Assembly: GCF_014651695.1 (NCBI RefSeq)
Contig: NZ_BMXJ01000006.1
Location: 138,265 to 202,264 of the forward strand
From: Nocardiopsis terrae
GTDB taxonomy: Bacteria; Actinomycetota; Actinomycetes; Streptosporangiales; Streptosporangiaceae
Direction: 5' to 3'
Length of the DNA: 64,000 nucleotides
In this document: piece after piece, positions 36,670-44,482 of the stretch
Layout of the letters: the number at the start of each line of letters is the position of its first letter
Position numbering within the stretch: position 1 is the stretch's first letter
Made by a program: the position numbers and the translations under genes
The notes under the pieces: generated by a model
Told to the model about the DNA's origin: nothing
Seen by the model: the letters and a program-made list of their open reading frames with translations, nothing else
Database searches by the model: none

Positions 36670-36730
36670 TCTGTCTCAACCCCTCGTTCCCCTCAGCCCC
36701 GGTCCTGCTCCCGTACCGGGCCGGAGCAGG

Positions 36731-37822
36731 TCAGTTGCTGTTGCCGCCACCGCTGCTGTCGTTGCCGCCCCCGCCGTTCCGGTCGCTTTCGGTACCGCCG
36801 CCCTGGCCTCCCCGCCAACGGTCGGCCACCGTGTCGAAGAACTGGCCCCCGGCGCGCCCGGCACCGCCCGCCACGTCCCGGATGGTCTTGACCAGCGGAT
36901 CCGAGCTGCGGTTCCAGCCCTCCCGGTAGGACCTGGCCGCGTTGGCGGTCTCCTCGGAGACACTGGCGTCCCGGTCCGTGGCACGGCGCGGGTACTCCCC
37001 GTCGACGATCCGCTGGTAGTCACCGCTCTCGACCCACCGGTGCAGCTCGGCAACCCGGACCACCGCGAACGGGTGGCTCTGCGGAACGGTGGTCATCAGC
37101 TTGAGGACGCTGTCCACGGCGTCACCGCCGCTCTCGTACTCGCGGGCCTGTTCCATGAACGCGTCGGGGTTCATCTGGGACAGGTTCGAGCCACCGGCCA
37201 GCTTCATCAGGGCGCGCTTGGCGGCCTCGGGGTTCTGACAGGTCAGCAGACCGGCACGGTCGCTGGAGAGCTCCGACTTGCGCTGCCACTCGCGCAGCCC
37301 CGCGAGGATCGCCTGGATGGCGATGGCGCCGAGCGGGATCCACATGATCTTGGTGGACAGCCACACCAGCAGGAGGAGAATGGTGCGGTACACGGCGTGG
37401 CCGCTCAGCACGTGACCGACCTCGTGGCCGATGACGAAACGCTTCTCCTCGGCGTTGAACAGGTCGAACAGGCCGGTCGTCATGACGATGAACGGCTTCT
37501 TGCGGCCGATCGCCATGGCGTTGGGCTGGGGGTCCATCTTGACGTAGAGCTCGGGCACCTCGTCCAGGTCCAGGACGTAGGCGGCGTCGCGGAGGTAGTC
37601 GTGCAGCTCCGGGAACTGCGTGGGGCTCACCCGCACGGCGCTGGAGAGGAACATCAGGCGCAGCGAGCGCTCGTTGATCCGCCCGAAGAGGGACTTGACG
37701 AGGGTGTCGAACCCCGTCAGCGAACGCAGCGCGACCAGGGCGCCACGGTCCGCGGGGTGCTCGTAGGCACGAGGGGAGATGTCTGTGAGCCGGACACGTA
37801 CGCGGTCTGGTGAGTTGGCCAT
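36731..37822 (-). CDS. M48 family metallopeptidase
   Basis: 363 residues. Zinc motif HEVGH followed by LSGHAVY near residue 133; the third ligand is Glu in ELSSDRAGL. One or two hydrophobic stretches directly after the zinc motif (about 147-172) predict membrane association. The C-terminal 70 residues are Gly/Ser/Asn-rich and probably disordered. The family is related to HtpX and Ste24; role in membrane protein quality control is inferred. Sits between the accessory genes and nadD, on the opposite strand. The 253-base gap to nadD holds no gene. Confidence 0.9.
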   Translation of the reverse strand: MANSPDRVRVRLTDISPRAYEHPADRGALVALRSLTGFDTLVKSLFGRINERSLRLMFLSSAVRVSPTQFPELHDYLRDAAYVLDLDEVPELYVKMDPQPNAMAIGRKKPFIVMTTGLFDLFNAEEKRFVIGHEVGHVLSGHAVYRTILLLLVWLSTKIMWIPLGAIAIQAILAGLREWQRKSELSSDRAGLLTCQNPEAAKRALMKLAGGSNLSQMNPDAFMEQAREYESGGDAVDSVLKLMTTVPQSHPFAVVRVAELHRWVESGDYQRIVDGEYPRRATDRDASVSEETANAARSYREGWNRSSDPLVKTIRDVAGGAGRAGGQFFDTVADRWRGGQGGGTESDRNGGGGNDSSGGGNSN

Positions 37823-38075
37823 ATCGGCATGCTATGCGGCACGATGCCGCTTGGCCACGGTTTGCGGCGAACGAGATATGACGTGATTCCCCGGTGTTTC
37901 ACGAAGCCCCGGGGAAGCAACGCGACACGGTCCTTGTTTGACCAGTTCCAGGGAGTGACACACCCGCGGCGCCGAAACGGGCGGACCCGCGAACCGTCGA
38001 CGGTACCCGGGGTCGGCTAACCTCGGTTGGCCGAAACCGGCAACACGGCAGCGCCACTGCGAAACGGAGCGCACA

Positions 38076-38729
38076 GTGACAGAGCAGGCCACCGGCGTCT
38101 CCCACGGGGGGAGCTCCCCCGCGCGACGGGACGGTTCCGCGCCGACCAAGGTCGGGATCATGGGCGGTACCTTCGACCCCGTCCACCACGGACACCTCGT
38201 CGCCGCCAGTGAGGTCGCACACCTCTTCGGTCTCGACGAGGTCGTCTTCGTCCCCACCGGCCAACCCTGGCAGAAGGACCTCGACAAGGTCACCCCCTCC
38301 GAGGACCGCTACCTCATGACGGTCATCGCCACCGCCGAGAACCCCCAGTTCAGGGTCGACCGCATCGAGATCGACCGCTCCGGGCCCACCTACACCCTCG
38401 ACACCCTCCGTCAGATGCGCGCCACCTACGGCCCCGAGGTGGATCTGTACTTCATCACCGGAGCCGACGCCCTCGGCGCCATTCTGAGCTGGCACAACGT
38501 TGACGAACTCTTCGACCTCGCACATTTCGTAGGCTGTAACCGGCCCGGCCACCACCTCAGCGACACCGGCCTGCCCGAAGGCAAGGTCTCCCTGGTGGAG
38601 GTCCCCGCGCTCGCCATCTCCTCATCCGAGTGCCGCGAACGCGTCCGCAAGGGCGAACCCATCTGGTACCTCGTGCCCGACGGCATCGTCCGCTACATCA
38701 ACAAGACCGGGCTCTACCTGGAGTCCTGA
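38076..38729 (+). CDS. nadD: Nicotinate-nucleotide adenylyltransferase
   Basis: 217 residues from GTG 38076. NAD synthesis: adenylylation of nicotinate mononucleotide. The nucleotidyl transferase motif is [12 protein letters not shown] near residue 30, with HxGH. The C-terminal motif [13 protein letters not shown] carries the ISSTxIR-type signature. The N-terminus has about 25 extra polar residues compared with shorter family members, so an internal start is possible. First of three genes nadD-rsfS-phosphatase on one transcript. Confidence 0.95.
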   Translation: MTEQATGVSHGGSSPARRDGSAPTKVGIMGGTFDPVHHGHLVAASEVAHLFGLDEVVFVPTGQPWQKDLDKVTPSEDRYLMTVIATAENPQFRVDRIEIDRSGPTYTLDTLRQMRATYGPEVDLYFITGADALGAILSWHNVDELFDLAHFVGCNRPGHHLSDTGLPEGKVSLVEVPALAISSSECRERVRKGEPIWYLVPDGIVRYINKTGLYLES

Positions 38730-38799
38730 ACCGCGCCGCGCACCATCCGGTCCGCGCGGCACCAGCCGAACACCGAACAAGTAAGGCAGCAAGCACAAC

Positions 38800-39198
38800 G
38801 TGACAGCCACCGACAGGGCCGTGGAACTCGTCAAGGTCGCCGCAGAGGCCGCCTCCGACAAGCTCGCCCAGGAGATCATCGCCTACGACGTCAGCGACCA
38901 GCTCGTCATCACCGAGGCCTTCGTGCTGTGCTCGGCGCCCAACGACCGCCAGGTCCGCGCCATCGTCGACGAGGTCGAGGACCAGCTGCGCATCAAGTCC
39001 GGTGCCAAGCCCGTCCGCCGCGAGGGCGAACGCGACGGCCGCTGGGTCCTCCTGGACTACGCCGACATCGTCGTCCACATCCAGCACGAGGAGGAGCGGG
39101 GCTACTACGGCCTCGAACGCCTCTGGAAGGACTGCCCGGAGATCGAGCTCCCCGAAGGCGCCCGCGGTGCCGAACGCACCCCGCTGGACGAGCAGTAA
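38800..39198 (+). CDS. rsfS: Ribosomal silencing factor RsfS
   Basis: 132 residues from GTG. Binds L14 and blocks subunit joining under starvation. Typical segments are ITEAFVLCSAPNDRQVRAI and WVLLDYADIVVHIQHEEERGYYGLERLW (landmarks). It follows nadD by 70 bases, the near-universal arrangement, with AAGGCAGCAAG before the start. Confidence 0.95.
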   Translation: MTATDRAVELVKVAAEAASDKLAQEIIAYDVSDQLVITEAFVLCSAPNDRQVRAIVDEVEDQLRIKSGAKPVRREGERDGRWVLLDYADIVVHIQHEEERGYYGLERLWKDCPEIELPEGARGAERTPLDEQ

Positions 39199-39243
39199 CC
39201 TCCGCGCGGCCGTCCAGGTCGCAGAACAAGAGAGACACACCGC

Positions 39244-39867
39244 GTGAGTGAGACCCCTCGTGTGCTGTTCTGGCGGCACGGACGCACCGCCTGGAACGTC
39301 GAGAAACGCTTCCAGGGACAGACCGACATCGACCTCGACCCGGTCGGCCACGCCCAGGCCGAACGGGCCGGTCGGCTCCTCGCCACCCTGAATCCCGACG
39401 TCATCGTCGCGTCCGACCTCAAACGCGCGGCAGACACCGCCGGGTACCTCGGTCGCGCCTCCGGGGTCCCGGTGGAGTACGACAAGGCGCTCCGTGAACG
39501 CTTCGGCGGCTCATGGGAGGGCTTCACCGCCGCCCAGCTCGCCGAACGCTGGCCCGCCGAACACCCCACCATGAGCATCCCCGACGGGGAGGACGTCGCC
39601 GAGGTCGGCGACCGCATGCGCGCCGCCGTCGACCGGGGCCTGGCCAGGACCCCTGCCGGCGGCCTCCTCGTCATCGTCAGCCACGGTGCCGCCCTCAGAA
39701 TGGGGATCTCCCGCATGCTCGGTATCCCCGACGAACGCCGCGAGATCCTCGGGCCGCTCAGCAACTGCTGCTGGTCCGTCCTCCAGGCCCGCGGGGACGC
39801 CTGGCGGCTCATGGAACACAACGCCGCCAGCCTCCCCGAGCCCGTGGTGCTCAGCGACGACGCCTGA
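39244..39867 (+). CDS. Histidine phosphatase family protein
   Basis: 207 residues from GTG. The phosphohistidine motif FWRHGRTAWN is near residue 10, the second catalytic region has ERFGGSWEG near residue 83, and the second His is in VIVSHGAALRMG near residue 145. Phosphoglycerate-mutase-like phosphatases occupy this position after rsfS in many actinomycetes. It may be a glucosyl-3-phosphoglycerate or nucleotide-sugar phosphatase; the substrate is not readable. Forms an operon with nadD and rsfS. Confidence 0.9.
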   Translation: MSETPRVLFWRHGRTAWNVEKRFQGQTDIDLDPVGHAQAERAGRLLATLNPDVIVASDLKRAADTAGYLGRASGVPVEYDKALRERFGGSWEGFTAAQLAERWPAEHPTMSIPDGEDVAEVGDRMRAAVDRGLARTPAGGLLVIVSHGAALRMGISRMLGIPDERREILGPLSNCCWSVLQARGDAWRLMEHNAASLPEPVVLSDDA

Positions 39868-39897
39868 ATCCGTTTCGACGGACCGCCAACTTTCCGC

Positions 39898-39903
39898 TAA
39901 GGT
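39898..39903 (+). promoter_or_regulatory. -10 of first tRNA-Ala gene
   Basis: TAAGGT at 39898-39903 with TTCGAC at 39874-39879 (18-base spacer), 41 bases before the tRNA. Confidence 0.4.
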
Positions 39904-39944
39904 TCAGGGAGTCGGAAGGGCACACGCCCCGACGGCTCCCACAA

Positions 39945-40017
39945 GGGGCTATGGCGCAGTTGGTAGCGCGCCTCCATGGCATGGAGGAGGTCTGGGGTTC
40001 GAATCCCCATAGCTCCA
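39945..40017 (+). tRNA. tRNA-Ala (GGC), copy 1
   Basis: 73 bases with complete cloverleaf. The acceptor stem GGGGCTA / TAGCTCC includes the G3-U70 pair that identifies alanine. The anticodon loop ATGGCAT gives GGC at 39978-39980. The T loop is GGTTCGAATCC-like. Discriminator A; CCA is not encoded. Identical in sequence to the copies at 47585 and 57248. Confidence 0.97.
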
Positions 40018-40275
40018 CGGACTCAGGACGACCCTGCTCGGTGGCTTTCGGCCGCCTCGCCGGGTCGTCCTTCGTGTTTCCCGGGGTGAGACCCCCCGAA
40101 CCCCCCGAGGTAGCCCCCTGTGGCCCGGGTCGCGCCGACCGGTGGGGCGGACGGGGTACTTCCTTGCGACGCGAGGCCGCGTCTCGGGGGTTGGGGTCAC
40201 GTTCCCCATAGCTCCACACCTGGGCCCGTACGGTTGGCTGCTGCGCAGCCCCCGTGCGGGCCCGACTGCTTTCCG
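40018..40275 (+). repeat. Conserved downstream segment of tRNA-Ala copy 1
   Basis: Recurs with changes after all three tRNA-Ala genes. It begins CGGACTCAGGACGACCC. A terminator-like hairpin lies at 40027-40069 (GACGACCC / GGGTCGTC), followed by GAGACCCCCCGAACCCCCC. A 15-base copy of the tRNA 3' end (TCCCCATAGCTCCAC) reappears at 40203-40217. A second hairpin flanked by GGGCCCG / CGGGCCC ends the segment. No gene is seen here. Confidence 0.8.
40027..40069 (+). terminator. Terminator-like hairpin after tRNA-Ala copy 1
   Basis: GACGACCC pairs with GGGTCGTC, followed by CTTCGTGTTT. The equivalent hairpins after copies 2 and 3 differ in loop sequence but keep the stem. Confidence 0.65.
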
Positions 40276-40281
40276 GGGGTC

Positions 40282-41505
40282 CTACCGGAGGGCGCGGAAG
40301 AACGCGCGCACGTCACCGACCAGCAGGGCGGGCCTCTCCATGGCCAGGAAGTGGCCGCCCTCGCCGAGCTCGGTCCACCGCACCACGTCGTGGTCCCGCT
40401 CGGCCCAGGCGCGGACGGTCACGTCGTGCGCGGACAGCAGCACACCCGTCGGCACCGTCACGCGCCCCGGTGACCAGGAGCCCGACTCCTCGTCGTGGGC
40501 CGCACCGGAGCCGTCCGAACCCCCGTCCCCCTCGCCCGCGCCGCTCCAGCCGTTCGCGGAGATCTCCTCGTAGTAGATCTGCGCGGCCGAACCCGCGGTT
40601 CCGGTCAGCCAGTACAACGACACACACGTGAGCATCCGGTCCCGGTCCAGGCTGTCCTCGGGCAGTCCCTCCTCCGGCATGGACAGCTCCTTGAACTTCT
40701 CCACCACCCAGGCGAGCTGGCCCACCGGTGAGTCGGTCAGCCCGTAGGCGACGGTCTGCGGGCGTTTGCCGTTGCACTGGAGGTAGCCGTCGTTGAAGTC
40801 CTGCACGGACTCCCAGCGGCGGCGGTCCGCGCCCTCAAGAGCCTTCTCCTCCTCTTCGCTGTAGGGGAAGGTGAGCATGGCGTTGAGGTGCAACCCGACC
40901 AAGCGGTCCGGGGCCTGCTTCGCCATCTCTGGGGCGACCCACGAACCGACGTCGTAGCCCTGGACGCCGTAGCGCCCGTAGCCCAGTCGGGACATCAGCT
41001 CCACGAACACCCCGGCCATCCGGGGCGCCCCCATCCCAGGGCCGGCCAGGGGAGTGGAGAACCCGAACCCCGGCAGGGACGGGATGACCAGGTGGAACGC
41101 GTCCGCCGGGTCGCCGCCGCGGGCACGGGGGTCGGTGAGGGGGCCGATGACGTCCAGGAAGTCCGTGACCGCCCCCGGCCAGCCGTGCAGGAGGATCAGC
41201 GGTGTGGCGTCCGGCTCCGGTGACCGCACGTGCAGGAAGTGCACGTTCTGTCCGTCGATCTCGGTGGTGAACTGCGGATACGCGTTGAGCTCCGCCTCGT
41301 GGGCCCGCCAGTCGTAGGAGGTGCGCCAGTACTCGGCGAGGCCGCGGAGATAGTCCACCGGGACGCCCCGGCTCCACCCCGTACCGGGCAGCTCGTCCGG
41401 CCACCGGGTACGGGCCAACCGTGTCCCCAGGTCGGCCAGGTGCTCCTCGGGGACGTCGATACGGAAGGGGCGGACGGCCTGTGGTTCCTGCTGTGTGTTC
41501 GTCAT
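40282..41505 (-). CDS. Epoxide hydrolase family protein
   Basis: 407 residues. The N-terminal EHN domain ([23 protein letters not shown], landmark, residues 14-36) is followed by the alpha/beta hydrolase core. HGWPG marks the oxyanion region, GYDVGS the Asp nucleophile near residue 197, and [12 protein letters not shown] the catalytic His. It hydrolyses epoxides to diols. Oddly, an acidic Gly/Ser-rich insert ([20 protein letters not shown], about 325-345) lies between the cap and the C-terminal strands. Divergent from a WYL regulator that likely controls it. Confidence 0.9.
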   Translation of the reverse strand: MTNTQQEPQAVRPFRIDVPEEHLADLGTRLARTRWPDELPGTGWSRGVPVDYLRGLAEYWRTSYDWRAHEAELNAYPQFTTEIDGQNVHFLHVRSPEPDATPLILLHGWPGAVTDFLDVIGPLTDPRARGGDPADAFHLVIPSLPGFGFSTPLAGPGMGAPRMAGVFVELMSRLGYGRYGVQGYDVGSWVAPEMAKQAPDRLVGLHLNAMLTFPYSEEEEKALEGADRRRWESVQDFNDGYLQCNGKRPQTVAYGLTDSPVGQLAWVVEKFKELSMPEEGLPEDSLDRDRMLTCVSLYWLTGTAGSAAQIYYEEISANGWSGAGEGDGGSDGSGAAHDEESGSWSPGRVTVPTGVLLSAHDVTVRAWAERDHDVVRWTELGEGGHFLAMERPALLVGDVRAFFRALR

Positions 41506-41526
41506 GGCCTCACGCTAGGAGCCGGT

Positions 41527-41545
41527 TAGGACAGGTACCTTCCTA
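41527..41545. promoter_or_regulatory. Putative WYL-regulator operator
   Basis: TAGGACAGGTACCTTCCTA is an inverted repeat with one bulged base, centred between the divergent epoxide hydrolase and WYL genes. YafY-type regulators commonly bind such a site in their own promoters. Confidence 0.6.
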
Positions 41546-41558
41546 GGAGGAGGACAGA

Positions 41559-42560
41559 ATGGGATCCATGGCTGAGACCTCCGCACGACTGCTCGCGCTG
41601 CTGTCGCTGCTCCAGACCCACGGGGAGCGGTCCGGGACGGACCTGGCCCGGCGCCTCGGCGTCACCGCCCGCACCGTACGCCGGGACGTGGACCGCCTAC
41701 GCGAACTCGGTTACCCGGTGCTCGCCGCTCGGGGCACCGCCGGGTACCGGTTGGGGAGAGGAGCCGCCATGCCGCCACTCCTGCTCGACGACGAGGAGGC
41801 CGTGGCCGTGGTCGTGGGCCTGCGCACCGCCGCTGACGGTTCGGTCAGCGGCATCGAGGAGGCCTCGCTGCGCGCGCTCGGCAAACTCGAACAGGTACTG
41901 CCCTCCCGTCTGCGGCAGCGGGTGAGCACCCTGCACGGCGCCACCGTGCGTGCGGGAGCCGAACCCGGTCCGACGGTGTCCCACGGAACGCTGATGGCGG
42001 TCGCCGAGGCCTGTCGGCGCAGGGAGAGGCTGCGCTTCGACTACACCGGTCCGCACGGAGGGGAGTCGGTCCGCACCGTCGAGCCGCACAGCCTGGTCAG
42101 TTTCGGCCGCCGCTGGTACCTGGTGGCCCTCGACACCGACCGCCGCGACTGGCGGACCTTCCGCGTGGACCGGCTGGTCCCGCGTACCCCCACCGGGCCC
42201 CGGTTCGAGCCGAGCCGCCCACCGTACGGCGACGCGGCCCTCTACGTCTCCCACCAGCTGTCCTCGGGCGTCTGGCCCCACCGGGCCGTCGTCCGGCTGC
42301 ACGAACCCGTCGAGGCGGTCGCCGACCGGGTGTGGCCGGGCATGGGGGTGCTGGAGGCCGTGGACGAGCGGTCCTGCCTGTTCCACCTGGGAGCGGAGAG
42401 CCCCTACCAGCTGGTCTGGATGATCACCTCGGTCAATGTTGACTTCACCCTGGTCAGCGGCCCGCCCGAACTCGTCGGGGCCCTCCGGGACCAGGCCAGG
42501 AGGTGTGCCGCCGCCCTGCCTGACGGGGAGGTCCCGGGGACGGAGGGCCCCGTGCGCTGA
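41559..42560 (+). CDS. WYL domain transcriptional regulator (YafY type)
   Basis: 333 residues from ATG 41559; ATG 41568 is also possible and is closer to the family start. N-terminal HTH: LARRLGVTARTVRRDVDRL near residue 30. The WYL signature RRWYLVALD is near residue 188, followed by the conserved FRVDRL. A C-terminal WCX-like extension is present. WYL domains sense small ligands or nucleic acids. Divergent from the epoxide hydrolase; AGGAGGAGG precedes the start. Confidence 0.92.
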   Translation: MGSMAETSARLLALLSLLQTHGERSGTDLARRLGVTARTVRRDVDRLRELGYPVLAARGTAGYRLGRGAAMPPLLLDDEEAVAVVVGLRTAADGSVSGIEEASLRALGKLEQVLPSRLRQRVSTLHGATVRAGAEPGPTVSHGTLMAVAEACRRRERLRFDYTGPHGGESVRTVEPHSLVSFGRRWYLVALDTDRRDWRTFRVDRLVPRTPTGPRFEPSRPPYGDAALYVSHQLSSGVWPHRAVVRLHEPVEAVADRVWPGMGVLEAVDERSCLFHLGAESPYQLVWMITSVNVDFTLVSGPPELVGALRDQARRCAAALPDGEVPGTEGPVR

Positions 42561-42687
42561 CCTGTGCTGCCCTGACCCTGACTTGGGCCTGTCGGGCGGC
42601 CCGGTTTGCCGACTCACGGAAACACTGGTGGGGACTGTTGCAGCCGATCACGGGCGGGGCCGGACCCGCGCCGGAGGGGGAGCGGGT

Positions 42688-44457
42688 ATGGAGTACACCA
42701 GCGGTAACTACGAGGCGTTCGCGCGGCCGCGCAAACCGGAGGGGATCGAGGACAGGACCGCCTGGTTCGTCGGTGCCGGGCTCGCCTCCCTCTCCGGTGC
42801 GGCCTTCCTCATCCGTGACGGCCAGATGCCCGCGGAACGGATCACGGTCCTGGAACGGCTCAAACTGCCCGGCGGCGCCCTCGACGGCATCAAGGAGCCG
42901 AAGAAGGGGTTCGTGGTCCGCGGCGGCCGCGAGATGGAGAACCACTTCGAGTGCCTGTGGGACCTGTTCCGCTCCGTCCCCTCCATCGAGGTCGAGGGCG
43001 CCAGCGTCCTGGACGAGTTCTACTGGCTGAACAAGGACGACCCCAACCACTCCCTCCAGCGCGCCACGGTGAACCGGGGTGAGGCCGCCCGCACCGACGG
43101 TCTCTTCACGCTCAACGACAGGGCACAGAAGGACGTCGTCAGGGTCTTCCTCGCCACCCGCGAGGAGATGGAGAACAAACGCATCAACGAGGTGTTCGGC
43201 GAGGACTTCCTCAGGAGCAACTTCTGGCTGTACTGGCGCACCATGTTCGCCTTCGAGGAGTGGCACGGCGCCCTGGAGATGAAGCTCTACCTGCACCGCT
43301 TCATCCACCACATCGGCGGCCTGCCCGACTTCAGCGCCCTCAAGTTCACCCGGTACAACCAGTACGAGTCGCTCGTCCTGCCGCTGTACAGGTGGCTGCT
43401 GGACCAGGGCGTGGTCTTCCGTTTCGACACCGAGGTCACCGACGTCGACTTCGAGGTCACCCCCGACCGCAAACAGGCCACCCGCCTCCACTGGGTCCGG
43501 GAAGGCGCCACGGGCGGTGTCGACCTGGGCTCCGAGGACCTGCTGTTCATGACCATCGGCTCGCTCACCGAGAACTCCGACAACGGCGACCACCACACCC
43601 CCGCGAAGCTGGACGAGGGGCCCGCCCCCGCCTGGGAGCTGTGGCGCCGCATCGCGGCCAAGGACCCCGCCTTCGGCCGCCCCGACGTGTTCGGCTCGCA
43701 CATCCCCGAGACCAAGTGGGAGTCGGCCACCGTCACCACCCTCGACCGGCGCATCCCGGAGTACATCCAGAAGGTGTGCAAACGCGACCCGTTCAGCGGC
43801 GGGGTCGTCACCGGCGGAATCGTCACCGCCAAGGACTCCGCCTGGCTGCTGAGCTGGACGGTCAACCGGCAGCCGCACTTCAAACAGCAGCCGGAGGACC
43901 AGATCGTGGCCTGGGTGTACTCCCTGTTCGTGGACCGGCCGGGCGACTTCGTGAGGAAGACCATGCAGGAGTGCACCGGTGAGGAGATCACCCAGGAGTG
44001 GTTGTACCACCTCGGTGTCCCCGTGGCGGAGATCCCGGAGATGGCGGAGACCGGGGCCAAGTGCGTGCCGGTGATGATGCCCTACGTCACCTCGTTCTTC
44101 ATGCCGCGCCAGGCCGGCGACCGTCCCGACGTGGTCCCCGAGGGTTCGGTCAACTTCGCCTTCATCGGACAGTTCGCGGAGAGCGGCACCCGGGACTGCA
44201 TCTTCACCACCGAGTACTCCGTGCGCACCCCGATGGAGGCGGTCTACCAGCTCCTCGACCTCGAACGCGGGGTGCCCGAGGTGTTCAACTCCACCTATGA
44301 CGTGCGCTCGCTCCTGGCCGCGACCAGCCGCCTGCGCGACGGCGAGGAGCTGAGGCTGCCGCTGGGCCCGATCGCCCGCAGACTCCTGGAGCGCAGGCTC
44401 GACCCCACCGAGGTGGGCGCGCTCCTGAAGGAGTACCACCTGCTCCCCGAGGACTGA
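42688..44457 (+). CDS. ohyA: Oleate hydratase (MCRA family)
   Basis: 589 residues from ATG 42688 with GGAGGGGGAG upstream. FAD-dependent addition of water to the 9-double bond of oleate and related unsaturated fatty acids, giving 10-hydroxy products. The N-terminal FAD motif WFVGAGLASLSGAAFL is near residue 28. Family segments YWRTMFAFEEWH, FIHHIGGLPDFSALKFTRYNQYES and the C-terminal YSVRTPMEAVYQLL are all present (landmarks). Intact and of normal length. It ends 25 bases from the convergent ABC gene. Confidence 0.92.
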   Translation: MEYTSGNYEAFARPRKPEGIEDRTAWFVGAGLASLSGAAFLIRDGQMPAERITVLERLKLPGGALDGIKEPKKGFVVRGGREMENHFECLWDLFRSVPSIEVEGASVLDEFYWLNKDDPNHSLQRATVNRGEAARTDGLFTLNDRAQKDVVRVFLATREEMENKRINEVFGEDFLRSNFWLYWRTMFAFEEWHGALEMKLYLHRFIHHIGGLPDFSALKFTRYNQYESLVLPLYRWLLDQGVVFRFDTEVTDVDFEVTPDRKQATRLHWVREGATGGVDLGSEDLLFMTIGSLTENSDNGDHHTPAKLDEGPAPAWELWRRIAAKDPAFGRPDVFGSHIPETKWESATVTTLDRRIPEYIQKVCKRDPFSGGVVTGGIVTAKDSAWLLSWTVNRQPHFKQQPEDQIVAWVYSLFVDRPGDFVRKTMQECTGEEITQEWLYHLGVPVAEIPEMAETGAKCVPVMMPYVTSFFMPRQAGDRPDVVPEGSVNFAFIGQFAESGTRDCIFTTEYSVRTPMEAVYQLLDLERGVPEVFNSTYDVRSLLAATSRLRDGEELRLPLGPIARRLLERRLDPTEVGALLKEYHLLPED

Positions 44458-44482
44458 AGGGGCCCGAGGCCCGGGGCGGCGG

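Noticed and set aside
39513-40211. Frame reading through tRNA-Ala copy 1 (AQLVARLHGMEEVWG)
   Set aside because: The tRNA translated in one frame; the same string recurs at the other two tRNA copies, confirming it as an artefact.
40120-40473. Plus-strand open frame at the tRNA downstream segment
   Set aside because: It runs across the hairpin repeat into the epoxide hydrolase gene and has no protein features.
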